Assembly (NCBI GenBank): GCA_964435725.1
Contig: CAYTAJ010000041.1
Location: 1 to 21,329 of the forward strand
DNA from: Litorimonas sp964435725
GTDB lineage: Bacteria; Pseudomonadota; Alphaproteobacteria; Caulobacterales; Maricaulaceae
Length of the DNA stretch: 21,329 bases
Reading direction: 5' to 3'
Part shown: piece by piece, positions 1 through 7,889 of the stretch
Position numbering within the stretch: position 1 is the first letter of the stretch
Layout: each line of letters starts with the position of its first letter
Made by a program: the position numbers and the translations under genes
Notes under the pieces: generated by a model
What the model was told of the DNA's origin: nothing
What the model saw: the letters and a program-made list of their open reading frames with translations, nothing else
The model's database searches: none

Positions 1-120
1 TATAAATCCGGCAATCAAGTCGAGCTTGTCGCTGAGAATGAGGATTTCGAAACGCAAGTCTACGGCCCTGACCGCGTTGAAGTCCAAGGCGTTTTGGTAG
101 GATTGTTGCGGCAGTATTAA
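1..120 (+). CDS. lexA: LexA repressor, 3' end only (partial)
   Basis: Frame 1 is open from the window edge to a TAA at 118-120, giving the last 39 residues of a protein. The end, with YGPDRVEVQGVLVGLLRQY, matches the C-terminal strand of the LexA S24 peptidase-like dimerisation domain, and alphaproteobacterial LexA proteins end in very similar residues. LexA represses SOS genes and self-cleaves when RecA is activated. The DNA-binding helix-turn-helix, the cleavage site and the catalytic Ser/Lys lie outside the window, so activity cannot be judged. Convergent comEC next door is the arrangement I know from Caulobacter relatives. A U-tract hairpin at 227-252 is the probable terminator. Confidence 0.85.
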   Translation, partial: YKSGNQVELVAENEDFETQVYGPDRVEVQGVLVGLLRQY

Positions 121-130
121 AATCTAACAG

Positions 131-216
131 GTGCATTTCCTGCGGAATCGAAACCGAAAATTGAACCTTACTTGTTCATTTTTCGGTACATCATAAGTTT
201 ATGGCAGGAATTGCAC
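131..216. repeat. Nested inverted repeats filling the lexA-comEC gap
   Basis: Two palindromes are nested. The outer arms are GTGCATTTCCTGC (131-143) and GCAGGAATTGCAC (204-216), complementary at 12 of 13 positions. The inner arms are 153-166 and 174-187, complementary at 13 of 14 positions with a 7-base loop. The last outer base is the first base of the comEC stop codon on the opposite strand, so the structure takes up most of the gap. Neither arm is followed by a T-run, so it is not a standard terminator. It could stabilise the lexA or comEC 3' end, or be a small dispersed palindromic element. No second copy was seen in this window. Confidence 0.6.
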
Positions 217-2327
217 TAATCCCAAGGCCGTCTGTTTTCAGGCGGCTTTTTTGTGCCTTGCCACCGGATTGTTTCTTCCAAGTAAATATCCAAGGCTCCC
301 AATCGCCTGAGTGTTCGACCATCCACCAATCTGGCTTTGCAATTCCGCCTGACCTCTGGCCCGACATCCCTCACCGTCAAAATAACAAGATCAGACACAG
401 CACATTCTATCGGCGCTTCTGACGGATGATTGAGAATAGAGAGTTGATGCCCTTTAACCTCAAACCGACAGGCGAGCGCATCGCAAGGCGCCTCACTCTT
501 GGACATCGCTAAAACCTCGACATCGCCTTGCCCGGCTTTTTCAGAAAATTGGTTGCGTCCATAGCGATCCGCGCGTTCACTTGTAACGATAAGCTGTTGA
601 AAGTCCTTACTTTCCCAAAAGGCGACGCGACCCTCTGCGGAAACGCGTATGTCAGGAATAGGTTCTAATCGCCACCCGATAATACAAGCGATTATTAGAC
701 CAAGCCCAATCAATCGTCCGCGCCACTTACCCAGCAACAAACAGATAAACGCCAAGCCATAAACCCCGATCACCCAAGCCGGTGCGGCGCTCACCCGCGC
801 TAATGCTCCGTCCCAACTCGCAATCCATGTCGAGATGGCAATCAGGGGTTCAATCGATTTGCCCATGGCCCAAAGCGGGGCGCTTTCCAGTCCAAAAGGA
901 ATGGCGACCAAGGCCATAATCCCGAGAGGCATCACCGCAAAAGTGAAAATCGGCATGGCGAGCAAGTTACCCGCAAGGCCATAGCGCGCAATGCGTCCAA
1001 AATGAAATAAAGCAAACCCCGCCGTCGCCGCGCCTGCTACAAGGCTCGTCACACTGAGTGAGACAGCATTATCTCTGATACGCGCAATGAACCCGCCTTT
1101 CGCGCGTATGGGCCGATAATCTTGCCACGTCCGATAGGTCACGACTAAGGCTAGAACCGCCGCGAACGACATCTGAAACCCAACAGACGTCAGAGCCTCT
1201 GGATTCAGTAATAATGTGACCAACGCCGCCACAGAAACGGAGCGCACAGAAATAGCCTGCCTATCCAATATAACCGCCAAAAACACGATCACGGCCATGA
1301 TATAAGCCCGCTGCGTCGCGACAGAGGCTCCTGATAGTATGAGATAGAGTGTTGCCGCAATAATGCCGAGCCCCGCTGCAAACTTCCGCACATCATAACG
1401 CCGGGACAGTGGCGCGATATAGACGAGCAGATAAGTGAAAACAAAAAAGGCTGTCCCTGCGAGCAATCCCATGTGAAGGCCGGAAATGGCCAAAATATGC
1501 GCTAATCCGGCTACTCGCAGCGCCTCTGTATGCTCAGGCGGAATATAACGCCGCACCCCCGTCAAAAGCGCCGCCTGAAGGCCTGCCGTTTCCTCTGGGG
1601 CTGTCTCATGGATGCGCTTGGCCAAGCTATAGCGAAGATTAGCAATCCTTCTCCCCATACCCACCTCACGCGGCATGGGTGTGACGTCTGGCACCGATAT
1701 CGCATAACCAAAACCGCCCACTTGTTCGAAATAAGCGCGCTTCGCCGGATTATAGCCATTGGGCACCGCAGGCCCCGGCGGTGCGGCTAGATTAGCGACA
1801 AGCCGTACACTATCCCCCGCCATTGCGGCATCGACATGTTTCGCGCCTAACCTGACACGGACTTTTTCCGGTAATTCATCCGGGTCTAAGCGTGACATGT
1901 CTTCAACAACGATATGCCAGCGCACGCCTTTGCCGGAGGCTGCGATGCTCTCAACCCATCCGCTCACTTCATAACTTCGCTCAGCAATGGGTAAACGAGG
2001 CGTGGCTTCATTTGACGTATGGAATGTTGCGTAACCCGCACCAATGCACATAGACAGGCCAAGCACCGCCCATATCCAGATATCTTTACTTGTCTCTCGC
2101 GTTACCCAAAGAACACCACCAACAACTCCGGCGACCGCGATGAATGGCCATAATAATGGTTCTGACGGCCATCCAAAATAAAGCCCAATGCCTATGGCAA
2201 AGCTAATCACGAGAGCATCAAATCGCAAAGCCGGTGGCGAAATCGCCTCTGCCCATAATCGCATAGCCGATTGCGCAGTATCAGGGCTGTTCAAAGCCTT
2301 TTCAGTATGAAATAGAGCGCGCAACAC
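216..2327 (-). CDS. comEC: ComEC/Rec2-family DNA-uptake channel protein, no metallo-beta-lactamase domain
   Basis: This 703-residue polytopic membrane protein would carry single-stranded DNA across the inner membrane during natural transformation. An N-terminal DUF4131-like region with membrane helices covers about residues 35-210. The Competence domain covers about 250-530 and contains the family hallmark SGLHMG at 282-287, followed by many hydrophobic segments. The C-terminus (about 560-703) has no HxHxDH metal-binding motif; instead it has a short region with Cys at 615, 620, 642 and 663, as in other alphaproteobacterial ComEC proteins I recall. The start is GTG at 2327; no clear ribosome site precedes it, so a nearby start is possible. 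It diverges from gltX and converges on lexA. Competence in this organism is inferred, not shown. Confidence 0.87.
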   Translation of the reverse strand: MLRALFHTEKALNSPDTAQSAMRLWAEAISPPALRFDALVISFAIGIGLYFGWPSEPLLWPFIAVAGVVGGVLWVTRETSKDIWIWAVLGLSMCIGAGYATFHTSNEATPRLPIAERSYEVSGWVESIAASGKGVRWHIVVEDMSRLDPDELPEKVRVRLGAKHVDAAMAGDSVRLVANLAAPPGPAVPNGYNPAKRAYFEQVGGFGYAISVPDVTPMPREVGMGRRIANLRYSLAKRIHETAPEETAGLQAALLTGVRRYIPPEHTEALRVAGLAHILAISGLHMGLLAGTAFFVFTYLLVYIAPLSRRYDVRKFAAGLGIIAATLYLILSGASVATQRAYIMAVIVFLAVILDRQAISVRSVSVAALVTLLLNPEALTSVGFQMSFAAVLALVVTYRTWQDYRPIRAKGGFIARIRDNAVSLSVTSLVAGAATAGFALFHFGRIARYGLAGNLLAMPIFTFAVMPLGIMALVAIPFGLESAPLWAMGKSIEPLIAISTWIASWDGALARVSAAPAWVIGVYGLAFICLLLGKWRGRLIGLGLIIACIIGWRLEPIPDIRVSAEGRVAFWESKDFQQLIVTSERADRYGRNQFSEKAGQGDVEVLAMSKSEAPCDALACRFEVKGHQLSILNHPSEAPIECAVSDLVILTVRDVGPEVRRNCKARLVDGRTLRRLGALDIYLEETIRWQGTKKPPENRRPWD
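227..252 (+). terminator. Intrinsic terminator of lexA, inside the comEC 3' end
   Basis: GCCGTCTG (227-234), a TTTT loop and CAGGCGGC (239-246) form an 8-bp stem with one U-G wobble, followed by six T (247-252). On the minus strand the wobble becomes a C-A mismatch and no T-run follows, so the signal works for plus-strand transcription, that is lexA. The hairpin lies entirely in the last codons of comEC. Confidence 0.8.
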
Positions 2328-2355
2328 AGCATGACTTTAGGCTGAGGATGCAATC

Positions 2356-3762
2356 ATGACGACAAAAAAGATTATTACACGTTTTGCGCCGTCTCCGACC
2401 GGTTTTCTTCACATTGGCGGGGCGCGCACCGCCTTATTCAATTATTACTTTGCCAAGCATGTGAATGGGGAGTTTCATCTTCGTATCGAAGATACGGATA
2501 AAGCGCGTTCTACAACCGAAGCCACACAAGCCATTCTTGACGGGCTTGATTGGCTTGGTTTGTCCTATGACGGTGAGATTGTCTATCAAAGCCAACGCGC
2601 AGAGGCCCATATCGCGGCGGCGAAAGCCTTGTTAGACGCCGGTCATGCCTATTACTGCCCGCTTGAGGGAGAAGCCCTGGATGCTGAACGCGAAAAATGT
2701 CGCGAAGCCGGCCATGCCTTCCGTTCGCCTTATCGTGATCAATCCGAAACAAAAGGTTCCCTACGTTTCCGTGTCCCTAACGGACAAACTTCTCTGACGG
2801 ATCACGTGCAAGGCGATATTACATGGGAAAACTCGGAACTGGATGACCTTGTCCTGCTACGCGCTGATGGCACACCGACCTATATGCTCGCCGTTGTCGT
2901 GGATGACCATGATATGGGTATCACACATGTTATCAGAGGTGACGATCACCTGATTAATGCGGCGCGACAGCAACAGATTTATTCTGCCTTGGGTTGGGAT
3001 ATACCGGAATGGGCGCATGTGCCCCTTATTCATGGCCCAGACGGGAAGAAACTTTCCAAACGTCACGGTGCTTTGGGCGTCGAAGCCTATCGCGATATGG
3101 GTTACTTGCCAGAAGGTCTGCGTAACTACCTAGTCAAACTGGGCTGGGCGCATGGCGATGAAGAATTATTCTTCAACGATGAGGATATAGCGAAAGTGTT
3201 CACTCTGGAAGGCATCAATAGCTCCCCTGCTCGCCTCGACTTTGACAAGATGGACTTTATCAACGCGCAACATATCGCGCAGATGGACGATCAAGCTCTT
3301 TTCACTCAGGCCCTACCGTTCCTGAATGAGGTCAACAAAACAGAAGAAAAGCTTCAACGATTACGAGACGCCATACCCTCTCTAAAACCGCGTTCAAAAA
3401 CATTAAAAGAGTTGATTGCCCAAGCAGATTACCTCTTGGTTGACCGCCCCTTAACCTTAGAAGGCAAAACAGCTAAACCTTTACGGAAAGACGGTGTGAA
3501 AGCCCTATTAGAAGCTTTGACTTTACGGCTTAAATCCTTAGAAGGCAGCGCATGGGCTGCGGATAATCTCCAACAGCTCCTGACAGATTTTGCGGCCGAG
3601 AACGACATCGGGTTCGGTCGGATAGGACAACCCGTGCGGGCGGCACTCACGGGCGGACGCCCTTCCCCTGATTTATCAGTGGTTATGGCGTTACTTGGAC
3701 AAGATGAATGTCTGGGTCGACTATCCGACTGCCTCGACTATCTCTCCGGCGAACAACAATAA
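2356..3762 (+). CDS. gltX: Glutamyl-tRNA synthetase
   Basis: A class I aminoacyl-tRNA synthetase that charges tRNA-Glu with glutamate in the cytoplasm. The N-terminus has the HIGH-type signature (PSPTGFLHIGGARTA, residues 12-26), the catalytic domain contains HVIRGDDHLINAARQ (191-205), and the KMSKS-equivalent loop is KLSKRHG at 232-238. The C-terminal half is the helical anticodon-binding region. At 468 residues the length is normal. ATG at 2356 is preceded by GAGGA at 2344-2348, well spaced. Many alphaproteobacteria carry two GltX-like enzymes, one also charging tRNA-Gln for the amidotransferase route; which role this copy has cannot be decided here. gltA follows after 14 bp, probably on the same transcript. 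Confidence 0.96.
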   Translation: MTTKKIITRFAPSPTGFLHIGGARTALFNYYFAKHVNGEFHLRIEDTDKARSTTEATQAILDGLDWLGLSYDGEIVYQSQRAEAHIAAAKALLDAGHAYYCPLEGEALDAEREKCREAGHAFRSPYRDQSETKGSLRFRVPNGQTSLTDHVQGDITWENSELDDLVLLRADGTPTYMLAVVVDDHDMGITHVIRGDDHLINAARQQQIYSALGWDIPEWAHVPLIHGPDGKKLSKRHGALGVEAYRDMGYLPEGLRNYLVKLGWAHGDEELFFNDEDIAKVFTLEGINSSPARLDFDKMDFINAQHIAQMDDQALFTQALPFLNEVNKTEEKLQRLRDAIPSLKPRSKTLKELIAQADYLLVDRPLTLEGKTAKPLRKDGVKALLEALTLRLKSLEGSAWAADNLQQLLTDFAAENDIGFGRIGQPVRAALTGGRPSPDLSVVMALLGQDECLGRLSDCLDYLSGEQQ

Positions 3763-3776
3763 AAGGCGAAAGACTC

Positions 3777-5078
3777 ATGGAAAATAAAATTACTCAATCC
3801 GGCACGGCGACCGTTACCGTCGATGGGCAATCTTATGAACTTCCTATCATGAAAGGATCTATGGGCGCACCGGGTATCGATGTCCGTGCTTTGCATAAAC
3901 ACTCCGGTCATTTCACCTTTGACCCAGGCTATACATCAACCTGTTCGACTGAGAGCCAAATTACATTCATCGATGGCGCGAAAGGCCAGCTTCTCTATCG
4001 GGGTTATGATATTGAGACACTGGCAGAGAACTCAACTTTCCTAGAAGTGGCTTACCTCCTCATCAATGGTGAATTACCCAATGAGGCGCAAAATAAAGCT
4101 TTCACCGATAAAATCACCAATCACACAATGTTGCACGACCAGATTGAAAGCTTTTTCAATGGTTTTAGACGCGATGCCCACCCTATGGCGATGATGTGTG
4201 GTACGGTTGGAGCTTTGTCCGGTTTTTACCATGACGATGCCCATACGACGGAAAATGAAGCCCGTGACATGGCCATTATGCGCCTTATCGCCAAAATCCC
4301 AACAATTGCCGCGCGCGCCTATAAATACTCAATCGGTCAGCCGCATGTCTATCCACGCAATGATTTGAACTATGCGCAGAACTTCCTGAATATGTGTTTC
4401 TCGGTTCCGGCTGAGCCTTATCATATCAGTCCGACAATTTCGCGCGCTATGGATAAGATCTTTATTCTTCATGCCGATCATGAACAAAATGCCTCAACCT
4501 CTACTGTGCGCCTCGCTGGTTCTTCAGGAGCCAACCCATATGCCTGTATCGCGGCAGGTATTGCCTGTCTTTGGGGCCCGTCTCACGGCGGCGCGAATGA
4601 AGCTTGCCTAAATATGCTCCAAGAAATTGGCACTGTTGACCGTATTCCGGAATTTATCGCGCGTGCGAAAGACAAATCAGATCCTTTCCGTCTCATGGGC
4701 TTTGGTCACCGTGTTTATAAAAACTTCGACCCCCGTTCTCGCGTCATGCAGAAAGTGGCCCATGAAGTCTTAGACGAATTAAACCTGAAAAATCCGATTC
4801 TAGACGTTGCCAAAGAACTGGAAAAAATCGCGCTTGAAGACGAGTATTTCGTTGCGAAGAAGCTCTATCCGAATGTCGACTTCTATTCCGGTATTGTCTT
4901 ATCGGCTCTCGGCTTCCCGACATCCATGTTCACAGTACTCTTCGCTCTGGCACGAACGGTCGGTTGGATTTCCCAGTGGAATGAAATGCTAGAAGACCCA
5001 AGTCAACGCATTGGTCGTCCGCGTCAGCTTTACTCTGGTGCTACGCTCCGAGATTACGTCCCAATGGATAAGCGTTAA
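3777..5078 (+). CDS. gltA: Citrate synthase (type II, hexameric family)
   Basis: Condenses acetyl-CoA and oxaloacetate to citrate, the entry step of the TCA cycle. ATG at 3777 gives 433 residues, the usual length. The frame is open further upstream (to 3708) but that would overlap gltX, whereas 3777 has an AAAGGCGA ribosome site and fits family N-termini. Catalytic residues are seen: His270 in GPSHGGANEA, His311 in FGHRVYKNFDPR and Asp368 in VDFYSGIVLSALGFP. The HADHEQNASTSTVRLAGSS segment (232-250) is also typical. It lies just downstream of gltX and ends in a strong hairpin terminator that overlaps lpxB. Confidence 0.96.
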   Translation: MENKITQSGTATVTVDGQSYELPIMKGSMGAPGIDVRALHKHSGHFTFDPGYTSTCSTESQITFIDGAKGQLLYRGYDIETLAENSTFLEVAYLLINGELPNEAQNKAFTDKITNHTMLHDQIESFFNGFRRDAHPMAMMCGTVGALSGFYHDDAHTTENEARDMAIMRLIAKIPTIAARAYKYSIGQPHVYPRNDLNYAQNFLNMCFSVPAEPYHISPTISRAMDKIFILHADHEQNASTSTVRLAGSSGANPYACIAAGIACLWGPSHGGANEACLNMLQEIGTVDRIPEFIARAKDKSDPFRLMGFGHRVYKNFDPRSRVMQKVAHEVLDELNLKNPILDVAKELEKIALEDEYFVAKKLYPNVDFYSGIVLSALGFPTSMFTVLFALARTVGWISQWNEMLEDPSQRIGRPRQLYSGATLRDYVPMDKR

Positions 5079-5096
5079 GCCTAACTCCAAAAGTAT

Positions 5097-6248
5097 TTAT
5101 ACCTTCAAAGCCGTCAGAACTGCTCTGGCGGCTTTTTTACTGACCTTTTCAGGATGTCCTGCGCCCATTAATTGCGTCTGCGCTGTCAACGCCTTTGAAG
5201 CCACATCGGATAAATTATTATCCTTGAGAAACTGCGTGACTGCGGCAGCTAGATTAGGCCCATTGGCATCTGATTGCAGAAATTCTGGCATAAGCGGTTT
5301 ATTCGCCGCAATATTAACAATGGAAATATAATTGGGTTTGAACAGTTGTTTTGCCACAAAATAAGTCAGCCCATTTAATCTATACGCTACGATCGTTGGT
5401 ACGCCCGCGCTGGCTAATTGCGTCGTGACTGTCCCCGAACAAGCCAGTGCTACATCCGAAGCCGCCATGACATCGAGTTTTTCTGCTTCTTCTAAGAGCA
5501 GTACTTCATCATCCACTAAGGAGGCAGATAGATGATTTCGTAACAGCTCTCGGACTGTTTCTGCTACAGGACTCATCACAACTAAGTCTGGAAACTGTTT
5601 TTTCAGGAGCGCGATTGTAACGCAAAATGGCTCGGTCAAGCGCTCTACCTCTGATGGTCGACTACCAAACCAGACGGAAAGTATTGGCAGCTCGCCAAGA
5701 CCATATTTTTTACGCAGGCTCAGTGCATTGCCCGAATTATAATCTTCATCAAACACGGGATTGCCAACATATATCGTTTTAAGGCCATGCTTTTCAAAAT
5801 AACGGGCATCCATGGGCTGAATACTTAAAAGAATATCTGTCACCTCTGCCAATATTTTGACACGCCCTTCGCGCATCGCCCAAACCTGTGGCGCAACATA
5901 TTTAATGATTTTCCCTTTATAGCCGAGCATTTTAAGCCGCTTAGCAAGCCTTATCATAAAGCCCCAACTGTCAATAAGAACGACCGCCTTCGCTTGGCTT
6001 TTAAGAATAAGATCCGCAGAAGTTTTCACTTTTCGCATAATCATGGGATAGTGTTTGAGACCTTCTACAAACCCCAAAATTGACAGGCCTTCAATATCCA
6101 TTTGAGACGGCACACCACAGTCTGCCATCGCCGTGCCGCCGATGCCTTCGATCTGACAATCAGGGTCTAATGACTGTATATCTTTTATTAGCGCAGCCCC
6201 GATATCATCTCCGGAGCGTTCGGCTGCGACGACAAATAAATTAGTCAT
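5097..6248 (-). CDS. lpxB: Lipid-A-disaccharide synthase
   Basis: A GT19 glycosyltransferase that joins UDP-2,3-diacyl-glucosamine and lipid X to form the lipid A disaccharide at the inner membrane. Family features are the N-terminal AAERSGDDIGAALI (8-21), GLSILGFVEGLKHYP, YVAPQVWAMREGR, GSRPSEVERL and SGTVTTQLASAGVPTIVAYR. Several differ from the Escherichia coli forms (IDSWGF for IDAPDF, FGSR for PGSR, Gln for the Glu of the SGT-E signature), so it is a divergent member, perhaps lineage-typical. At 383 residues the length is normal. Its ATG overlaps the lpxI stop by 8 bases, implying translational coupling. It is the last gene of the 15-gene block; I see no convincing minus-strand terminator after it. 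Confidence 0.9.
   Translation of the reverse strand: MTNLFVVAAERSGDDIGAALIKDIQSLDPDCQIEGIGGTAMADCGVPSQMDIEGLSILGFVEGLKHYPMIMRKVKTSADLILKSQAKAVVLIDSWGFMIRLAKRLKMLGYKGKIIKYVAPQVWAMREGRVKILAEVTDILLSIQPMDARYFEKHGLKTIYVGNPVFDEDYNSGNALSLRKKYGLGELPILSVWFGSRPSEVERLTEPFCVTIALLKKQFPDLVVMSPVAETVRELLRNHLSASLVDDEVLLLEEAEKLDVMAASDVALACSGTVTTQLASAGVPTIVAYRLNGLTYFVAKQLFKPNYISIVNIAANKPLMPEFLQSDANGPNLAAAVTQFLKDNNLSDVASKALTAQTQLMGAGHPEKVSKKAARAVLTALKV
5107..5138 (+). terminator. Intrinsic terminator of gltX-gltA, inside the lpxB 3' end
   Basis: Arms at 5107-5118 and 5124-5135 pair over 12 bp (one U-G wobble) around a 5-base loop, and a T-run ends at 5138. It starts about 28 bp after the gltA stop. On the minus strand the wobble becomes a C-A mismatch and no T-run follows, so I assign it to gltA. 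It is encoded within the final codons of lpxB. Confidence 0.85.
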
Positions 6249-7077
6249 GGGCGGAGCGCGGCAAACCTATGACAAAAAGCCCGAATTGGTCTGCTTTTTC
6301 AATTACAATATCGCGGTGTAAAACTAATGCGCCATTGGCTTCAGCGACAATGCCGGCTAATCCAGCAGCGGCTGCATTTTCAATTGTCGCCGGGCCAATC
6401 ACAGGGAGGTCTACCCTTTGATCTTGCTCCGGTTTAATCATCTTGGCTAAGACACCGACGCGCGCGTCTTCATTCCCCCGCAAAGCTTGAGGCAGGGCGG
6501 AACATCGCATTAACATAGCGTCCGTCCCTTCTTGGGCTTCGACAGCCAAGGTTACGCCGCGCGCAACGACTGCGCCCTGCCCGATATCCAGCGCCCCGAT
6601 AGACTGTGCGATATGGCACGCGCCCAATGCATCCTCGCGATGATCATCTGTCAGAGAGTGTTTTCCAAGCGCACCTTCTGGCAGTAATAGGGGCTTACAA
6701 ACCTCTTGAGGTGAGATGACAGAAAAGCCCTCTTTCTCGAACAAGCCCATCAGATGCCGTAAAAGGGCATCATCGCCTTTTTTGGCCGCCCGAATTGTAC
6801 CCGGCAGGTAAAACATAGCCTTCAAATCAGGTTTAACAGATGAAAAATCAGGGCGATCAACGTTTCCACAAAAACAAACATGTGTGGCTTTGGACTTCTT
6901 TAGATGCTTTATAATTCCGCCAAATTCCCCCAAGCGAAACGATTTCGCATCCGCATAGTCTGCACTCTCTGCAAAACCGTCCAGAGCAATGACCGTTTTT
7001 AAATCGCCGCTCTCTTTGGCAGCCGCAACCACATGTTTAGGCAAATCCCCTCGTCCGGCAATGACAGCTAAGTTCAT
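6241..7077 (-). CDS. lpxI: UDP-2,3-diacylglucosamine pyrophosphatase LpxI (DUF1009)
   Basis: Cleaves UDP-2,3-diacylglucosamine to lipid X plus UMP, the step before LpxB. LpxI replaces LpxH in many alphaproteobacteria and was characterised in Caulobacter. Family marks are the MNLAVIAGRGDLP start, GDDALLRHL (101-109), LTDDHREDA, and RVDLPVIGPATIENAAAAGL near residues 221-240; Asp223 corresponds to the catalytic Asp reported for the Caulobacter enzyme (recalled as D225). At 278 residues the length is typical. ATG at 7077 follows the lpxA stop by 2 bp and has a GGGGAG ribosome site formed by the last lpxA codons. The stop overlaps lpxB. Confidence 0.93.
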   Translation of the reverse strand: MNLAVIAGRGDLPKHVVAAAKESGDLKTVIALDGFAESADYADAKSFRLGEFGGIIKHLKKSKATHVCFCGNVDRPDFSSVKPDLKAMFYLPGTIRAAKKGDDALLRHLMGLFEKEGFSVISPQEVCKPLLLPEGALGKHSLTDDHREDALGACHIAQSIGALDIGQGAVVARGVTLAVEAQEGTDAMLMRCSALPQALRGNEDARVGVLAKMIKPEQDQRVDLPVIGPATIENAAAAGLAGIVAEANGALVLHRDIVIEKADQFGLFVIGLPRSAHD

Positions 7078-7079
7078 AG

Positions 7080-7877
7080 CTAGCTCCCCATTGAGGGTAA
7101 GCAGATAGACCGGTCTTTCTGCGCCCGAATGAAAGCCACAATTTCCTGGACTAAGTCATGATCTTTATAGAGGCGCTGCACATCGCCTAAGCGTTCCAAG
7201 AAGGTACCTTCCGCCGCAAACATTAAACGATAGGCCGCTCTTAGCTCTCTGATTTGCGCCTTTGTAAATCCTCGTCTTTTCAGGCCCACGACATTGAGTC
7301 CCGCCAAATGCGCAGCATTCCCCACAACAAATCCATAAGGGATAACATCACGCGTTACCGTCGCCATACCGCCAATAAAGGCATAATTCCCAATACGCGT
7401 ATGTTGATGAATGGCACATAATCCACCCAAGACGACGTAATCGCCGATGGTGACATTGCCACCAATCTGCGCACCATTCGACACCACGACGTGATTACCC
7501 ATTTGACCTTCATGCGCCAGATGGGTTCCCACCATGAAATAACAATCATTTCCGATACGGGTTTGAGGTTTGCCTGTATCTGTTCCAGGGTGAATGTTTA
7601 CATTTTCCCTAAAAGTGCAGCGTTCGCCAATGACAATCGAAACCTCGCCACCCTTATGCTTAAAATCTTGTGGCGGGTGGCCCATAGACACAAAAGGATA
7701 GAGCGTTGAGTCAGCGCCAATCGTTGTATGGCCTGTCAAACTGACATGACTGACAAGTCGCACATTATCACCGAGTGAAACATCGCCATCGACGATGCAA
7801 TAAGGGCCGATAAAGACGTTTTCGCCAAGTTTAGCGCCATCGCTAATAATCGCAGTAGGGTGAATCTGTGTGGTCAT
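7080..7877 (-). CDS. lpxA: Acyl-ACP--UDP-N-acetylglucosamine O-acyltransferase
   Basis: First enzyme of lipid A synthesis; transfers a 3-hydroxyacyl chain from ACP to UDP-GlcNAc (or to the diamino analogue in some alphaproteobacteria). The protein is a left-handed beta-helix of hexapeptide repeats through about residue 190, then a helical C-terminus starting at GLKRRGF. The catalytic histidine is His122 in THLAHEG (His125 in E. coli). At the acyl-chain ruler position (Gly173 in E. coli) this protein has Thr173 in GGMATVTRDVIPYG, which may favour a shorter chain. At 265 residues the length is normal. ATG at 7877 lies 12 bp after fabZ, with a weak AGGT ribosome site. Sugar substrate choice cannot be read with confidence. 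Confidence 0.95.
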   Translation of the reverse strand: MTTQIHPTAIISDGAKLGENVFIGPYCIVDGDVSLGDNVRLVSHVSLTGHTTIGADSTLYPFVSMGHPPQDFKHKGGEVSIVIGERCTFRENVNIHPGTDTGKPQTRIGNDCYFMVGTHLAHEGQMGNHVVVSNGAQIGGNVTIGDYVVLGGLCAIHQHTRIGNYAFIGGMATVTRDVIPYGFVVGNAAHLAGLNVVGLKRRGFTKAQIRELRAAYRLMFAAEGTFLERLGDVQRLYKDHDLVQEIVAFIRAQKDRSICLPSMGS

Positions 7878-7889
7878 GGGAGTGACCTA

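Noticed and set aside
163..177. GAAC-N7-GTTC near lexA as an SOS box
   Set aside because: Alphaproteobacterial LexA binds a direct repeat, GTTC-N7-GTTC. This is an inverted pair, forms the loop end of a hairpin and lies after lexA, not before a gene.
227..246. GCCGTCTG core like the Neisseria DNA uptake sequence, next to comEC
   Set aside because: Only an 8-base match, no other copies seen in the window, and fully explained by the lexA terminator stem.
201..422. 73-codon plus-strand open frame over the comEC 3' end
   Set aside because: Overlaps the lexA terminator and comEC coding sequence; no ribosome site and no recognisable domain.
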